From positions 1 through 7,186 of the forward strand of contig JAPULP010000229.1 in NCBI GenBank assembly GCA_027294815.1: a DNA stretch of 7,186 nucleotides. The letters run 5' to 3'. Positions within the stretch are counted from its first letter, which is position 1, and every line of letters begins with the position of its first letter. The DNA comes from Gemmatimonadota bacterium (GTDB lineage Bacteria; Gemmatimonadota; Gemmatimonadetes; Gemmatimonadales; GWC2-71-9). The notes beneath the pieces are model-generated. The model was not told the DNA's origin. It saw only the letters and a list, made by a program, of their open reading frames with translations, and made no database searches. This document shows positions 1-6,139 of this stretch, piece by piece. The translations under genes were made by a program, and so were the position numbers.

Positions 1-11
1 ACCATCCCGAT

Positions 12-887
12 TCAAAACGGATGGAAGGTTCGGAATTTCGTCCGGTGGGGCAGGATCATTTGCGACGCGAAGTCGTCGAGGGCAGCACGAAACGAAACCC
101 GCTCGCGGAACTCACCGCCGGTCATGCCGGTGACCGCCTTAACGTGACGACTGAAGCTTTGGGGAGACGAAAAATCCAATCGATACGCCACGTCGCCGAT
201 CGATAGGCCTCGAACCTGCAACAATGCGGCGGCGTGCACCAAACGGATGGCCGAGAGATATCGTTTGGGTGAGGGCAAGCAGGAGCGAAAGAACCTCGAA
301 GTGAACGTGCTCGCACAGACATTGAGCCGCTTGCACAAGAGACGGGCGTTCGTCGTCCTCGGCGCCAATACCACCAGCGATTCAAAAAAACGCTTGGTAC
401 CGAGCGTGGGTCTGTCCAACGCCGCGCAGATACCAGACAACAGATCGGACGCCATGGGGGCCATCTGGCGGCCCACGAAGGACCGGAGCCGCCTCCACCC
501 ATCGCGACGGCTCAGGTCAACCATCGTCTGCACCCCAGAAAGTCCGAGCTGGAGCAGGCGCTCGCTGCACTTGCCGTCGTGACCAGATAGCACGGCCACC
601 ATCGGTACCCCGGGAAACTCGCGGGCGAGTCGCGCTACCTCCGGCATGTCCCGCAAAGACACACAGCGGGGAGATACAAGAACGGCGCTGACCTGCCGGC
701 CACGCACGGCGTTAATGGCTTCCTTCACGCTTCGCGCGTGAACGGTCGCAACGTAGTCACCGGTAGCCGCATCGATCCGCGTTCGTTCGACGGCTTCGAG
801 TACGGTTGCTACCGTGGCGACTTCGGGATAGGTGCTCACGCCGACCTCTCTGTCACGCGGACCCGCATCATGTTCGAGGTCATTCAA
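12..887 (-). CDS. AraC-family transcriptional regulator with degenerate receiver-like N-terminus
   Basis: A 291-residue cytoplasmic DNA-binding protein. The C-terminal part (about residues 180-262) reads as the two helix-turn-helix units of an AraC/XylS domain: the first around LLCKRLNVCASTFTSRFF (183-200), the second around LSIGDVAYRLDFSSPQSFSR (228-247) followed by HVKAVTGMTGGEFR. Residues about 22-137 look like the alternating strand/helix pattern of a response-regulator receiver (AVLVSPRC, then VPMVAVLSG), but the usual phospho-acceptor Asp is replaced around Ser72 and the conserved Lys near the end is missing, so phosphorylation is unlikely. The start used is TTG at 887-885, supported by a GAGGG Shine-Dalgarno-like run four bases upstream on the minus strand; a nearby ATG at 883-881 is out of frame. 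It is transcribed away from rnpB. The target genes and any ligand cannot be told from sequence. Confidence 0.8.
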   Translation of the reverse strand: MNDLEHDAGPRDREVGVSTYPEVATVATVLEAVERTRIDAATGDYVATVHARSVKEAINAVRGRQVSAVLVSPRCVSLRDMPEVARLAREFPGVPMVAVLSGHDGKCSERLLQLGLSGVQTMVDLSRRDGWRRLRSFVGRQMAPMASDLLSGICAALDRPTLGTKRFFESLVVLAPRTTNARLLCKRLNVCASTFTSRFFRSCLPSPKRYLSAIRLVHAAALLQVRGLSIGDVAYRLDFSSPQSFSRHVKAVTGMTGGEFRERVSFRAALDDFASQMILPHRTKFRTFHPF

Positions 888-975
888 CGATCCCTCAAAC
901 CCACACCCACCGCTCTCAACCGCCAGACAGGCAATTGTTCGCCGCGGCGCTCTAGAGTCGGCGACCAGGAACCGC

Positions 976-981
976 TATCTT
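976..981 (+). promoter_or_regulatory. Candidate -10 box for rnpB
   Basis: TATCTT lies about 15 bases before the predicted 5' end of RNase P RNA, roughly where a -10 hexamer would be. I see no good -35 hexamer at 16-18 bases upstream, so this is a weak call. The 108-bp gap between the regulator gene (starts 887) and rnpB holds nothing else I can identify. Confidence 0.3.
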
Positions 982-995
982 TAGGCCGGACAAGA

Positions 996-1358
996 GTTTG
1001 GTGGAGCGTGATGGTCGCGGTCCGTCGTAACAGACGGGTCGAGGAAAGTCCGAGCTCCGTAGGGCAGATTGCCAGGTAACGCCTGGGCGCCGTAAGGCGA
1101 CGGACAGGGCCACAGAAAACAAACCGCCCGGAAACGGGTAAGGGTGAAACGGCGGGGTAAGAGCCCACCGCGCGACTGGTAACAGTCGTGGCACGGTAAC
1201 CCCCAGTCGGAGCAAGGCCAAATAGGCGGCGAGGTTCGGCCCGAACCACTCGAGCCGTGGGTAGGCTGCTTCAGGCGACAGGCGACTGTTGTCGCAGATA
1301 GATGACCATCCATCCGCTTGCGCGGGTGAACAGAACTCGGCTTACGGCTCCACCAGCT
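996..1358 (+). ncRNA. rnpB: RNase P RNA, bacterial type A
   Basis: This is the catalytic RNA of ribonuclease P, which removes 5' leaders from pre-tRNAs. Conserved blocks appear in the right order: GAGGAAAGTCCGAGCTCC (1041-1058), GCCAGGTAACGCCTGG (from 1071), ACAGAAAACAAACCGCC (1112-1128), GGTAAGGGTGAAACGG (about 1137-1152), GGTAAGAGCCCACCGCG (about 1156-1172), GGAGCAAGGCCAAATAG (1209-1225), GGGTAGGCTGCTT (about 1259-1271), AGATAGATGACCATCC (about 1296-1311) and ACAGAACTCGGCTTAC (1330-1345). The P4 helix forms between 1046-1054 and 1336-1343 with the universal bulged U; relative to E. coli one pair changes on both sides (G-C to A-U). The terminal P1 helix pairs GGTGGAGC (1000-1007) with GCTCCACC (1347-1354) and fixes the ends to within a few bases. 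Length about 363 nt is normal. A GGT at 1233-1235, in the P15-P16 region, could bind tRNA CCA. No hairpin terminator with a T-run follows. Confidence 0.97.
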
Positions 1359-1433
1359 CTCGTCTTGCCAAGCCACGACCACGATCACGGCAGTCACCAA
1401 TAGCCCGGTACGTCCATCCCTGCCCCATCCATT

Positions 1434-1437
1434 GGAG
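1434..1437 (+). promoter_or_regulatory. Shine-Dalgarno site that sets the lipoprotein start
   Basis: GGAG lies seven bases before the ATG at 1445. It favours this ATG over an in-frame ATG at 1289, which lies inside the RNase P RNA gene and would put 52 extra residues ahead of the signal peptide. Confidence 0.7.
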
Positions 1438-1444
1438 ACGAAAC

Positions 1445-2275
1445 ATGCAGAAGTGGGTGTGGTTGGCGATGACCATCGTTGGGTTCATCGGCTGCTCGGC
1501 TTCAGGCTCCGCACCGAACGCTGCGGATACGCCCCCGGCGCCCCCACCCGAGGTCGGGTTCGGACCGTCCGTCGCATCATATCTCTTCAGTTCACACCGA
1601 TTGGTCGATAGAGAGCTCGCCGGCGCCACACGAACCGATAGCACATTTCTGCAGTACCAGTTCACCGCTGTTATCACCGCCGTTGACTCCGGGCTCCTTG
1701 TTTCCTTCGGGATCGACTCGGTCTTGGCGGCCACGGCGCCCAACATCGTCCAGGGTGACATCGACCAGGCCAAGGGGGCTACATACACAGCCTTCTTGTC
1801 GCCTACAGGCCGCATGGAGGAGTTGCGCCCCTCACTCTCGTCATCACCTCTGCTGGACGTTCTGGCCGCCCAGACGGCGGCTCTCTTCCCTGTACTCCCA
1901 CCGGGCGGCCTCCTACCGTCACAAACTTGGGCCGACACGACGGAGACCAAGCGGACCGAAGGGGGAGCTCTGATTACGTTCCGGGTCGTGACCAGCTACC
2001 GCAGCCACGAGTGGAACCATACCGAGGGCAGAATGGTACTCCCGATCGACTGGGACCGGGTATATCAACTCGAAGGCACCGGCAATCAGTTCGGAAGACA
2101 GTTCACAATTGAGGGGAACGGTACCGCGTCCGGTCGATCCTGGTTTATGCGGGACGGACTTTTCGCCGGCTCCGTGAGTGAGGACGATTTGGTCGCGCGA
2201 CTAAAAATCGACGACCTTGGCATCGTGACACCGGTGCGCCAACATCAAGTCGATACCGTGAGAGTGCTTCAGTAA
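1445..2275 (+). CDS. Putative outer-membrane or periplasmic lipoprotein of unknown function
   Basis: A 276-residue protein whose function I do not recognise. Starting at ATG 1445 gives a short lipoprotein signal: a Lys, a hydrophobic stretch (residues 4-16) and a lipobox FIGC with the lipidated Cys at 17, followed by Ser at +2, which would suit outer-membrane sorting. A low-complexity Ala/Pro linker follows (about 22-38). The mature part is rich in beta-type segments and has a stretch LSPTGRMEELRPSL, then FPVLPPGGLLPSQTW, a phrase style seen in secreted beta-sheet proteins of unknown function; I infer a soluble, surface-tethered beta domain. The gene begins 86 bases after rnpB and ends one base before the next ATG, so it is probably in one transcript with the barrel gene at 2277 and perhaps with rnpB. 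No catalytic motif is visible. Confidence 0.8.
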   Translation: MQKWVWLAMTIVGFIGCSASGSAPNAADTPPAPPPEVGFGPSVASYLFSSHRLVDRELAGATRTDSTFLQYQFTAVITAVDSGLLVSFGIDSVLAATAPNIVQGDIDQAKGATYTAFLSPTGRMEELRPSLSSSPLLDVLAAQTAALFPVLPPGGLLPSQTWADTTETKRTEGGALITFRVVTSYRSHEWNHTEGRMVLPIDWDRVYQLEGTGNQFGRQFTIEGNGTASGRSWFMRDGLFAGSVSEDDLVARLKIDDLGIVTPVRQHQVDTVRVLQ

Positions 2276-2276
2276 C

Positions 2277-3110
2277 ATGATCCGAACTACTCTGCTCGTT
2301 GCGGGGCTCGTAAGCCTCCACGCAAACGCGGCCCTCTCCCAGGGCGTTACGGTTCGGTCGCAAGATTATCTCTTCCTCACCAATGTCGCCGACGCACGGG
2401 CTCTGTGGGTCAACCCCGCTGGTCTCGCCTTGATACCCGAAGCGTCCTTGTTCGCCGAGTTCACGATCCAACGAACCGGTAGTGAGACACGGGTTGAGCA
2501 ATACTCGCTGGGGTTCAACTCGAGAGGAGTCTCGGTCGGGTATCAACGGAACCGCTTCGAGGGAGAGTCGGCCGTCGGCATTTTACGCACTGGGCTGGGC
2601 TTTCCATTCCGGCGCGGTACGTTCGGGGTGGCCGCCTCGCGTTACAGCCAAGATTCCACCCGGAGCTACGGCGCAGATTTCGGTGTCATATACGTACCGA
2701 ACGTGCGGGTCCAACTGGGGCTTGCGGTACGGAACGTCGGGCGTCCATCGGTGCGTCTCGCCAAACTCCCCGTCACTACCGTCGCGGCGGCGCAGGTAAC
2801 GACATCGATCGTTCAGATGGCTTGGGAAACCCTCGCGGCGGAGCGGCGGGCGCCCGCCGAGTCCGGCTTCGATTTCGCCCATCGTGCGGGTGCGCTGGTT
2901 GCCTTGCCGACTGGTCTTCCAGTCATCCTGCTTGGGTCCGTCGCTCTGGGGTCGAATTTCCGCATCGACCGGCTTCATTTCGGATTCACGATCGGAGGAA
3001 CGCGGCAGGTGACAGCAGTCGCGTCGGCGGTGTCCCGCAGCAATCGGCCGGTGTTCGAACAGTTCAGCGCGACTCTTGTCGCTATAAACCCCTTGACCGC
3101 TTATCGGTAG
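2277..3110 (+). CDS. Probable outer-membrane beta-barrel protein
   Basis: A 277-residue exported protein of unknown specific role. Residues 1 to about 18-22 form a Sec signal peptide (MIRTTLLVAGLVSLHANA, with an Ala-x-Ala type cleavage site). Soon after comes DARALWVNPAGLALIP (about 39-54); an early NPAGL motif is common in FadL/PorV-like outer-membrane barrels. The rest alternates short amphipathic strands with turns (SLGFNSRGVSVGYQRN, GADFGVIYVPNVRVQLGLAV, LHFGFTIGG), as expected for a barrel. It ends in TAYR rather than the usual terminal Phe. The ATG is one base after the stop of the lipoprotein gene and has no good Shine-Dalgarno of its own (only GAGAG about 12 bases upstream), so translational coupling is likely. 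It converges on dnaN with a 15-base gap. A PorV-like or porin assignment is an inference; small-molecule transport or surface assembly are both possible. Confidence 0.72.
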   Translation: MIRTTLLVAGLVSLHANAALSQGVTVRSQDYLFLTNVADARALWVNPAGLALIPEASLFAEFTIQRTGSETRVEQYSLGFNSRGVSVGYQRNRFEGESAVGILRTGLGFPFRRGTFGVAASRYSQDSTRSYGADFGVIYVPNVRVQLGLAVRNVGRPSVRLAKLPVTTVAAAQVTTSIVQMAWETLAAERRAPAESGFDFAHRAGALVALPTGLPVILLGSVALGSNFRIDRLHFGFTIGGTRQVTAVASAVSRSNRPVFEQFSATLVAINPLTAYR

Positions 3111-3116
3111 GGCGGC

Positions 3117-3126
3117 ACAACGTTGT
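3117..3126. repeat. 10-bp palindrome between convergent genes
   Basis: ACAACGTTGT is a perfect palindrome filling most of the 15-base gap between the barrel gene and dnaN, and it touches the dnaN stop codon. It has no loop and no T-run, so it is unlikely to act as an intrinsic terminator. It could be chance. Confidence 0.3.
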
Positions 3127-4235
3127 TAATCGACTAGCCGCAGCGGCATCACCAAGCAGAGATACGACGCAGGATCATCCCAACCGACCGGCTCCAGAGT
3201 GGCGGCCCGCTCGGGTGCCTTCAATGTGAAACGCACCTCATCAGTCGGCATATATTTCAGCAGCTCCAACACATAGGTCGCGTTGAAGCCGATTTCGAGC
3301 GGTTCGCCGTCATACGTGGCCTGAATCTCATCCTGGGCTTCTCCCAGATCCGGCGTACTTACAGAAAACTTCAGCGTCCCCCCACTGAACGACAGACGGA
3401 CCCGGTGTGTCTGGTCGCTCGCAACAACGCCGACGCGGCGGATGGCAGAGGCCAGGGCCTGCCGGTCTATGGTCGCCGTCTTGTCATTGTCCTTCGGAAT
3501 GACCTGTTCGTAGTTGGGGTAGGGTCCCTCGATCAAGCGTGTGAACACATGCGTTTTGCCGGACCGGAAGCCCAAGTGATTATCGCTGCGCGCTACATCG
3601 ATTTCGTCTGACGGGCCGAACAACCGCCGGATTTGCTCCAGGGCTTTTGGTGGCACAATCAGGTCTGCGGCGGCCGAGCCACCGGAAACTGGGATATCCA
3701 TCTTTGCCAACCGGTGACCGTTCGTCGCTACCATCCGCATGCGGTCTTCCCGCATCTCCCACAGGACACCGTTCAAGATGGGACGGCTCTCTTCAGTCGA
3801 CGCGGCGAATGCCACGTGATTGATGAGATTCTGGATATCAGCGGACGTCATTTTCCATGCATCATCGAACGAAACAGTCGGGAAGCTCGGAAACTCATCA
3901 GGAGCTATTCCCAGAAGCTTGAACTTCGATGGACCACACTCCAGGGTAACACGCTGCTCGCCCACAGCCGAGAAACTGATACTGGCGTTGGGGAGCTCCC
4001 GCACAAGCTCGACAAGCTTCTTGGCCGGAAGCGTAACGGCCCCTTCTGCCTCAATGTCGGCAGGAACGACCGTGCTTACAGCTATATCCAAATCCGTTCC
4101 CGATAGCCGGACACCGTCAGCAGTGGCCTCCACGAGGATATTCGAGAGCACCGGAAGGGTCGTCCGGGTGGGGACACTCGATGCCACAGCAATGAGTCCC
4201 TCTTGAAGTTGCTCTCGGGTGATTGTGAACTTCAT
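3126..4235 (-). CDS. dnaN: DNA polymerase III beta subunit (sliding clamp)
   Basis: DnaN forms a ring dimer around DNA that tethers the replicative polymerase and many repair proteins. The 369-residue length is typical, and all three clamp folds are present. Family landmarks visible include LPVLSNILVEA (27-37), GTDLDIAV (46-53), LPAKKLVELVRELP (69-82), TEESRPILNGV (147-157), TNGHRLA (171-177), RLIEGPYPNYEQVIP (233-247), GFNATYVLELL (316-326) and the hydrophobic C-terminal LCLVMPLRLVD. The start ATG at 4235 is preceded by GGGGAACGGA, an acceptable ribosome binding site, and gives the conserved MKFTI beginning. It lies downstream of dnaA on the same strand, the classic order, with a 232-bp spacer. 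The usual next gene, recF, is absent; the 3' side meets a convergent envelope gene instead. I see no clear promoter of its own. Confidence 0.98.
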   Translation of the reverse strand: MKFTITREQLQEGLIAVASSVPTRTTLPVLSNILVEATADGVRLSGTDLDIAVSTVVPADIEAEGAVTLPAKKLVELVRELPNASISFSAVGEQRVTLECGPSKFKLLGIAPDEFPSFPTVSFDDAWKMTSADIQNLINHVAFAASTEESRPILNGVLWEMREDRMRMVATNGHRLAKMDIPVSGGSAAADLIVPPKALEQIRRLFGPSDEIDVARSDNHLGFRSGKTHVFTRLIEGPYPNYEQVIPKDNDKTATIDRQALASAIRRVGVVASDQTHRVRLSFSGGTLKFSVSTPDLGEAQDEIQATYDGEPLEIGFNATYVLELLKYMPTDEVRFTLKAPERAATLEPVGWDDPASYLCLVMPLRLVD

Positions 4236-4249
4236 TCCGTTCCCCGCAA

Positions 4250-4258
4250 CGTGGATAA
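4250..4258 (-). promoter_or_regulatory. DnaA box, one mismatch
   Basis: Reads TTATCCACG on the minus strand, one base off the consensus TTATCCACA. It lies 15 bases before the dnaN start, on the dnaN side of the AT-rich stretch. It could serve the origin, or let DnaA control dnaN. Confidence 0.55.
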
Positions 4259-4273
4259 GAGATAACTATCTCT
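4258..4273. repeat. Inverted repeat in the AT-rich part of the dnaA-dnaN spacer
   Basis: AGAGATAACTATCTCT has two perfect 7-base arms around a 2-base centre. It shares one base with the DnaA box at 4250-4258. It may be a protein-binding operator or simply part of the unwinding region; the centre is too short for a stable hairpin loop. Confidence 0.5.
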
Positions 4274-4289
4274 ATACTATATAAGAAAC

Positions 4290-4304
4290 TAGTAGTAGTA
4301 GTAG
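4290..4304 (+). repeat. Five tandem TAG triplets, candidate DnaA-trio
   Basis: Five exact TAG repeats flanked by GGGTCTC on the right and AT-rich DNA on the left. In known basal origins the DnaA-trio is a run of 3'-(G/A)AT-5' triplets starting next to a GC-rich patch by a DnaA box and leading into AT-rich DNA, where a DnaA filament binds one strand. The polarity here agrees: the G-side faces the GC patch and the T-side faces the AT-rich stretch. A plain microsatellite is the alternative. Confidence 0.55.
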
Positions 4305-4461
4305 GGTCTCTGGAAATATGGAGAAGTCGCGTAACTCCCTGGTTTGATTGGGTATCGGCTCTCCGGCCATGTTGGTTTTATGTTGGGTTCCGGGGATTCA
4401 GTGGGGAGAACAGCCGGCGACGGTTACTTTCCCACTGCTTCCAACACGGACCTACCACACT

Positions 4462-4470
4462 TGTGCATTA
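4462..4470 (-). promoter_or_regulatory. Possible DnaA box overlapping the dnaA stop
   Basis: TAATGCACA on the minus strand differs by one base from the consensus TTATNCACA. It includes the dnaA stop codon, so chance is possible. Confidence 0.35.
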
Positions 4471-5847
4471 CGGTGCGGATAATTCGCGCCTAGCAAGTTC
4501 AATCCGCTCTCGGAACTGGCGATCGCGGCGCATCTGGTGTTCGACCTTACCAACGCTGTGGATCACCGTGGAGTGGTCGCGACCCCCAAACGCCTGACCG
4601 ATCTCTACCAGCTGCATGCCAAGAAGATCCCGTGCCAGGAACATCGCTACCTGTCGTGGAACGGTGAGGGTCTTCGTGCGTGACTTGGACCGAAGGCCCT
4701 CGGGTGTGACGCCCCAGCGCCGTGCGACAACGACCTGTACCCGGTCCACCGTCGGGGCGGCGGTCGGAGGGTCAGAGCTTGCCCCGCCGCTCTGGCGAAT
4801 CTTGTCCGACAACGCCTCCCGAGCAAGATCCACGGTGACTTCACGATGTTTGAGCGAAGCGAACAAGAGCAGCTTGATGATGCACCCTTCGAGTTCCCGG
4901 ACCGAGCTGCGTACGTGTTCGGCAATGAACCGCAACACGTCGTCCGGGATTGTCAGCTCGAGGTGTTCCTGCTGGGCCTTTTTTTGGAGAATGGCTATCC
5001 GATGTTCCAGGTCGGGCTGGCCGATGTCGGCGACCATGCCCCACTCAAAACGACTCACCAATCGAGATTCGAGCCCGGGAATCTCGTTGGGCGGGCGATC
5101 CGAGGTGACCACGATCTGTTTCCCGGCTTCGTGTAGCGCATTGAACGTGTGAAAGAACTCCTCCTGCGTCATTTCCTTGCCCTCGAGGAAATGGACGTCG
5201 TCGACAAGGAAGATGTCCGTATCGCTCCGATAACGCCGCCGGAACTCCGGCATGGTCCGGCCGTGGATACTCTCGATGACTTCGTTGATGAACTGCTCCG
5301 CCCCCAAGTAGACCACGCGGCTACTTGGATTGCGGTCGATCAAGGCGTGTGCGATCGCCTGCATCAAGTGGGTCTTGCCGAGTCCGGTCGCCCCGTAGAT
5401 AAACAGGGGGTTGTACGTTTTGCCGGGCGCCTCGGCAGTAGCGTGGGCAGCGGCCGCCGCCAATTCGTTGGACTTTCCGATAACAAATGTCTCGAATGTG
5501 TACCGCTGATTGAGCGGCGTCGCCATTGGCCTCGGTTTAACGTTGCTGACCGGGAGCGGCGCTACAAAAAAGTCCATCTGGGGGCGCTCGGTGCGCTCCG
5601 CCTGCACCTGGAACACTATGTCGAGCGGTGTCCCCAACGTGCGTGACGCGATGCGCGACAAGAGCTGTGAGTGTTTGGACTTATTCCACTCGACCGCAAA
5701 CTGATCCGGAGCGCTCACGATGAGGCGACCCTCATCCAACGCCACGGGCTCCGCGGGTTCAAGCCACGTGCGCATCGTCGCCTCGGGCAGCTCGAGGCGC
5801 GCTTCGTCGAGTAGCCGAGCCCAGGTCTCTTTGGCTGACAGCTTCAT
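4468..5847 (-). CDS. dnaA: Chromosomal replication initiator protein DnaA
   Basis: DnaA binds DnaA boxes at oriC, forms an ATP-dependent filament and opens the duplex. The 459 residues show all functional domains. Domain I (about 1-82) carries the TWARLLDEARLELPEATMRTW type start. A short linker domain II follows (about 83-110). The AAA+ domain III runs from about 115 with FETFVIGKSNELA, Walker A GATGLGKTH (152-160), Walker B DIFLVDDVHF (211-220), sensor 1 VVTSD (246-250), the arginine-finger region GLESRLVSRFEWG (258-270) and sensor 2 SSVRELEG (314-321). A Gly/Ser/Pro/Thr-rich link (about 352-368) leads to domain IV, with the box-recognition signature GGRDHSTVIH (421-430). The ATG at 5847 gives the normal domain I start, although no clear Shine-Dalgarno precedes it. 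A strong promoter with an internal DnaA box lies just upstream, implying autoregulation. Confidence 0.99.
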   Translation of the reverse strand: MKLSAKETWARLLDEARLELPEATMRTWLEPAEPVALDEGRLIVSAPDQFAVEWNKSKHSQLLSRIASRTLGTPLDIVFQVQAERTERPQMDFFVAPLPVSNVKPRPMATPLNQRYTFETFVIGKSNELAAAAAHATAEAPGKTYNPLFIYGATGLGKTHLMQAIAHALIDRNPSSRVVYLGAEQFINEVIESIHGRTMPEFRRRYRSDTDIFLVDDVHFLEGKEMTQEEFFHTFNALHEAGKQIVVTSDRPPNEIPGLESRLVSRFEWGMVADIGQPDLEHRIAILQKKAQQEHLELTIPDDVLRFIAEHVRSSVRELEGCIIKLLLFASLKHREVTVDLAREALSDKIRQSGGASSDPPTAAPTVDRVQVVVARRWGVTPEGLRSKSRTKTLTVPRQVAMFLARDLLGMQLVEIGQAFGGRDHSTVIHSVGKVEHQMRRDRQFRERIELARRELSAP

Positions 5848-5889
5848 GTGCAGCAGAAAATGGTGGCTGGTGTTTAATGGGGGCGCACG

Positions 5890-5918
5890 ATTGTATTTGT
5901 CGTGTGTGGAAAAGTCAA
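5890..5918 (-). promoter_or_regulatory. dnaA promoter
   Basis: On the minus strand, TTGACT (5918-5913) and TACAAT (5895-5890) are separated by exactly 17 bases, each one base from the sigma-70 consensus. Transcription would start near 5883, leaving a leader of about 36 bases before the dnaA ATG. The spacer contains a DnaA box. Confidence 0.75.
5905..5913 (-). promoter_or_regulatory. DnaA box inside the dnaA promoter
   Basis: TTTTCCACA on the minus strand is one base from TTATCCACA and matches a box form used in other bacteria. It sits between the -35 and -10 hexamers and shares one base with the -35, so bound DnaA should block RNA polymerase. This would give negative autoregulation. Confidence 0.65.
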
Positions 5919-5920
5919 CC

Positions 5921-5950
5921 TTGACCCTGAGCCCACTGGCCGACTAGCTT
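5921..5950 (+). promoter_or_regulatory. Candidate promoter for the rpmH operon
   Basis: TTGACC (5921-5926) is a good -35. TAGCTT (5945-5950), 18 bases on, is a modest -10, about 27 bases before the rpmH start. The -35 is arranged back to back with the dnaA -35: together they form GTCAA-CC-TTGAC (5914-5925). The weak -10 keeps confidence moderate. Confidence 0.5.
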
Positions 5951-5977
5951 TCGCGGCTCGATTGAAGGTATTCCGAA

Positions 5978-6139
5978 ATGAAACCTACATACAACCCCCG
6001 GAACCGACGGCGTGTCAACAAACACGGTTTCCGCGCACGCATGAAGACGCGCTGGGGCCGCGACATATTGAATAGGCGCCGGAGGAAGGGTCGCAAGAGG
6101 TTGGCAGTGTCCCTGCCATCCAAGCATGGAGGAAGCTGA
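5978..6139 (+). CDS. rpmH: 50S ribosomal protein bL34
   Basis: A 53-residue, highly basic large-subunit ribosomal protein. It begins [20 protein letters not shown], followed by [24 protein letters not shown], the standard bL34 pattern: a Tyr-x-Pro start, the HGFRARM core and an Arg/Lys-rich tail. The family is usually 44-50 residues, so the tail SLPSKHGGS is a slight extension. The ATG is preceded by GAAGG nine bases upstream. It is the first gene of a rightward operon with rnpA, yidD and yidC, divergent from dnaA, which is the conserved arrangement at bacterial origins. Its last codons contain the GGAGG (6128-6132) that probably serves rnpA. Confidence 0.97.
   Translation: MKPTYNPRNRRRVNKHGFRARMKTRWGRDILNRRRRKGRKRLAVSLPSKHGGS

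Larger units (their letters stand above)
4236..4467. other. oriC: Putative chromosomal replication origin (oriC) in the dnaA-dnaN spacer
   Basis: This non-coding spacer sits where oriC lies in many bacteria. Reading in the dnaA-to-dnaN direction (minus strand) it holds an imperfect DnaA box overlapping the dnaA stop (TAATGCACA, 4470-4462), degenerate boxes TTCTCCATA (4325-4317) and ATTTCCAGA (4317-4309), a short GACC stretch, five CTA triplets (4304-4290), an AT-rich stretch (about 4289-4257) and a near-consensus box TTATCCACG (4258-4250). The order of box, GC-rich bases, trinucleotides, then AT-rich DNA matches the basal unwinding element described for Bacillus subtilis. The central part (about 4330-4460) shows no other recognisable motif. 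The weak boxes beside the triplets are the main doubt; no origin activity can be shown from sequence alone. Confidence 0.5.

Noticed and set aside
884..1400. Open frames on the minus strand across rnpB
   Set aside because: They are antisense to a well-supported structural RNA, and show no domain pattern.
1289..1444. In-frame upstream ATG that would extend the lipoprotein by 52 residues
   Set aside because: It starts inside rnpB, and the extension would bury the signal peptide and lipobox. The ATG at 1445 has a Shine-Dalgarno.
3117..3126. ACAACGTTGT as a bidirectional terminator
   Set aside because: Only five pairs, no loop and no T-run on either side.
4557..4565. DnaA-box-like TGTGGATCA inside dnaA
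   Set aside because: It is one base from the consensus but lies in codons for the invariant HSTVIHS region of DnaA, so coding constraint explains it.
4616..5646. Long plus-strand open frames opposite dnaA
   Set aside because: Antisense shadows of dnaA with no recognisable motif, as expected in GC-rich DNA.
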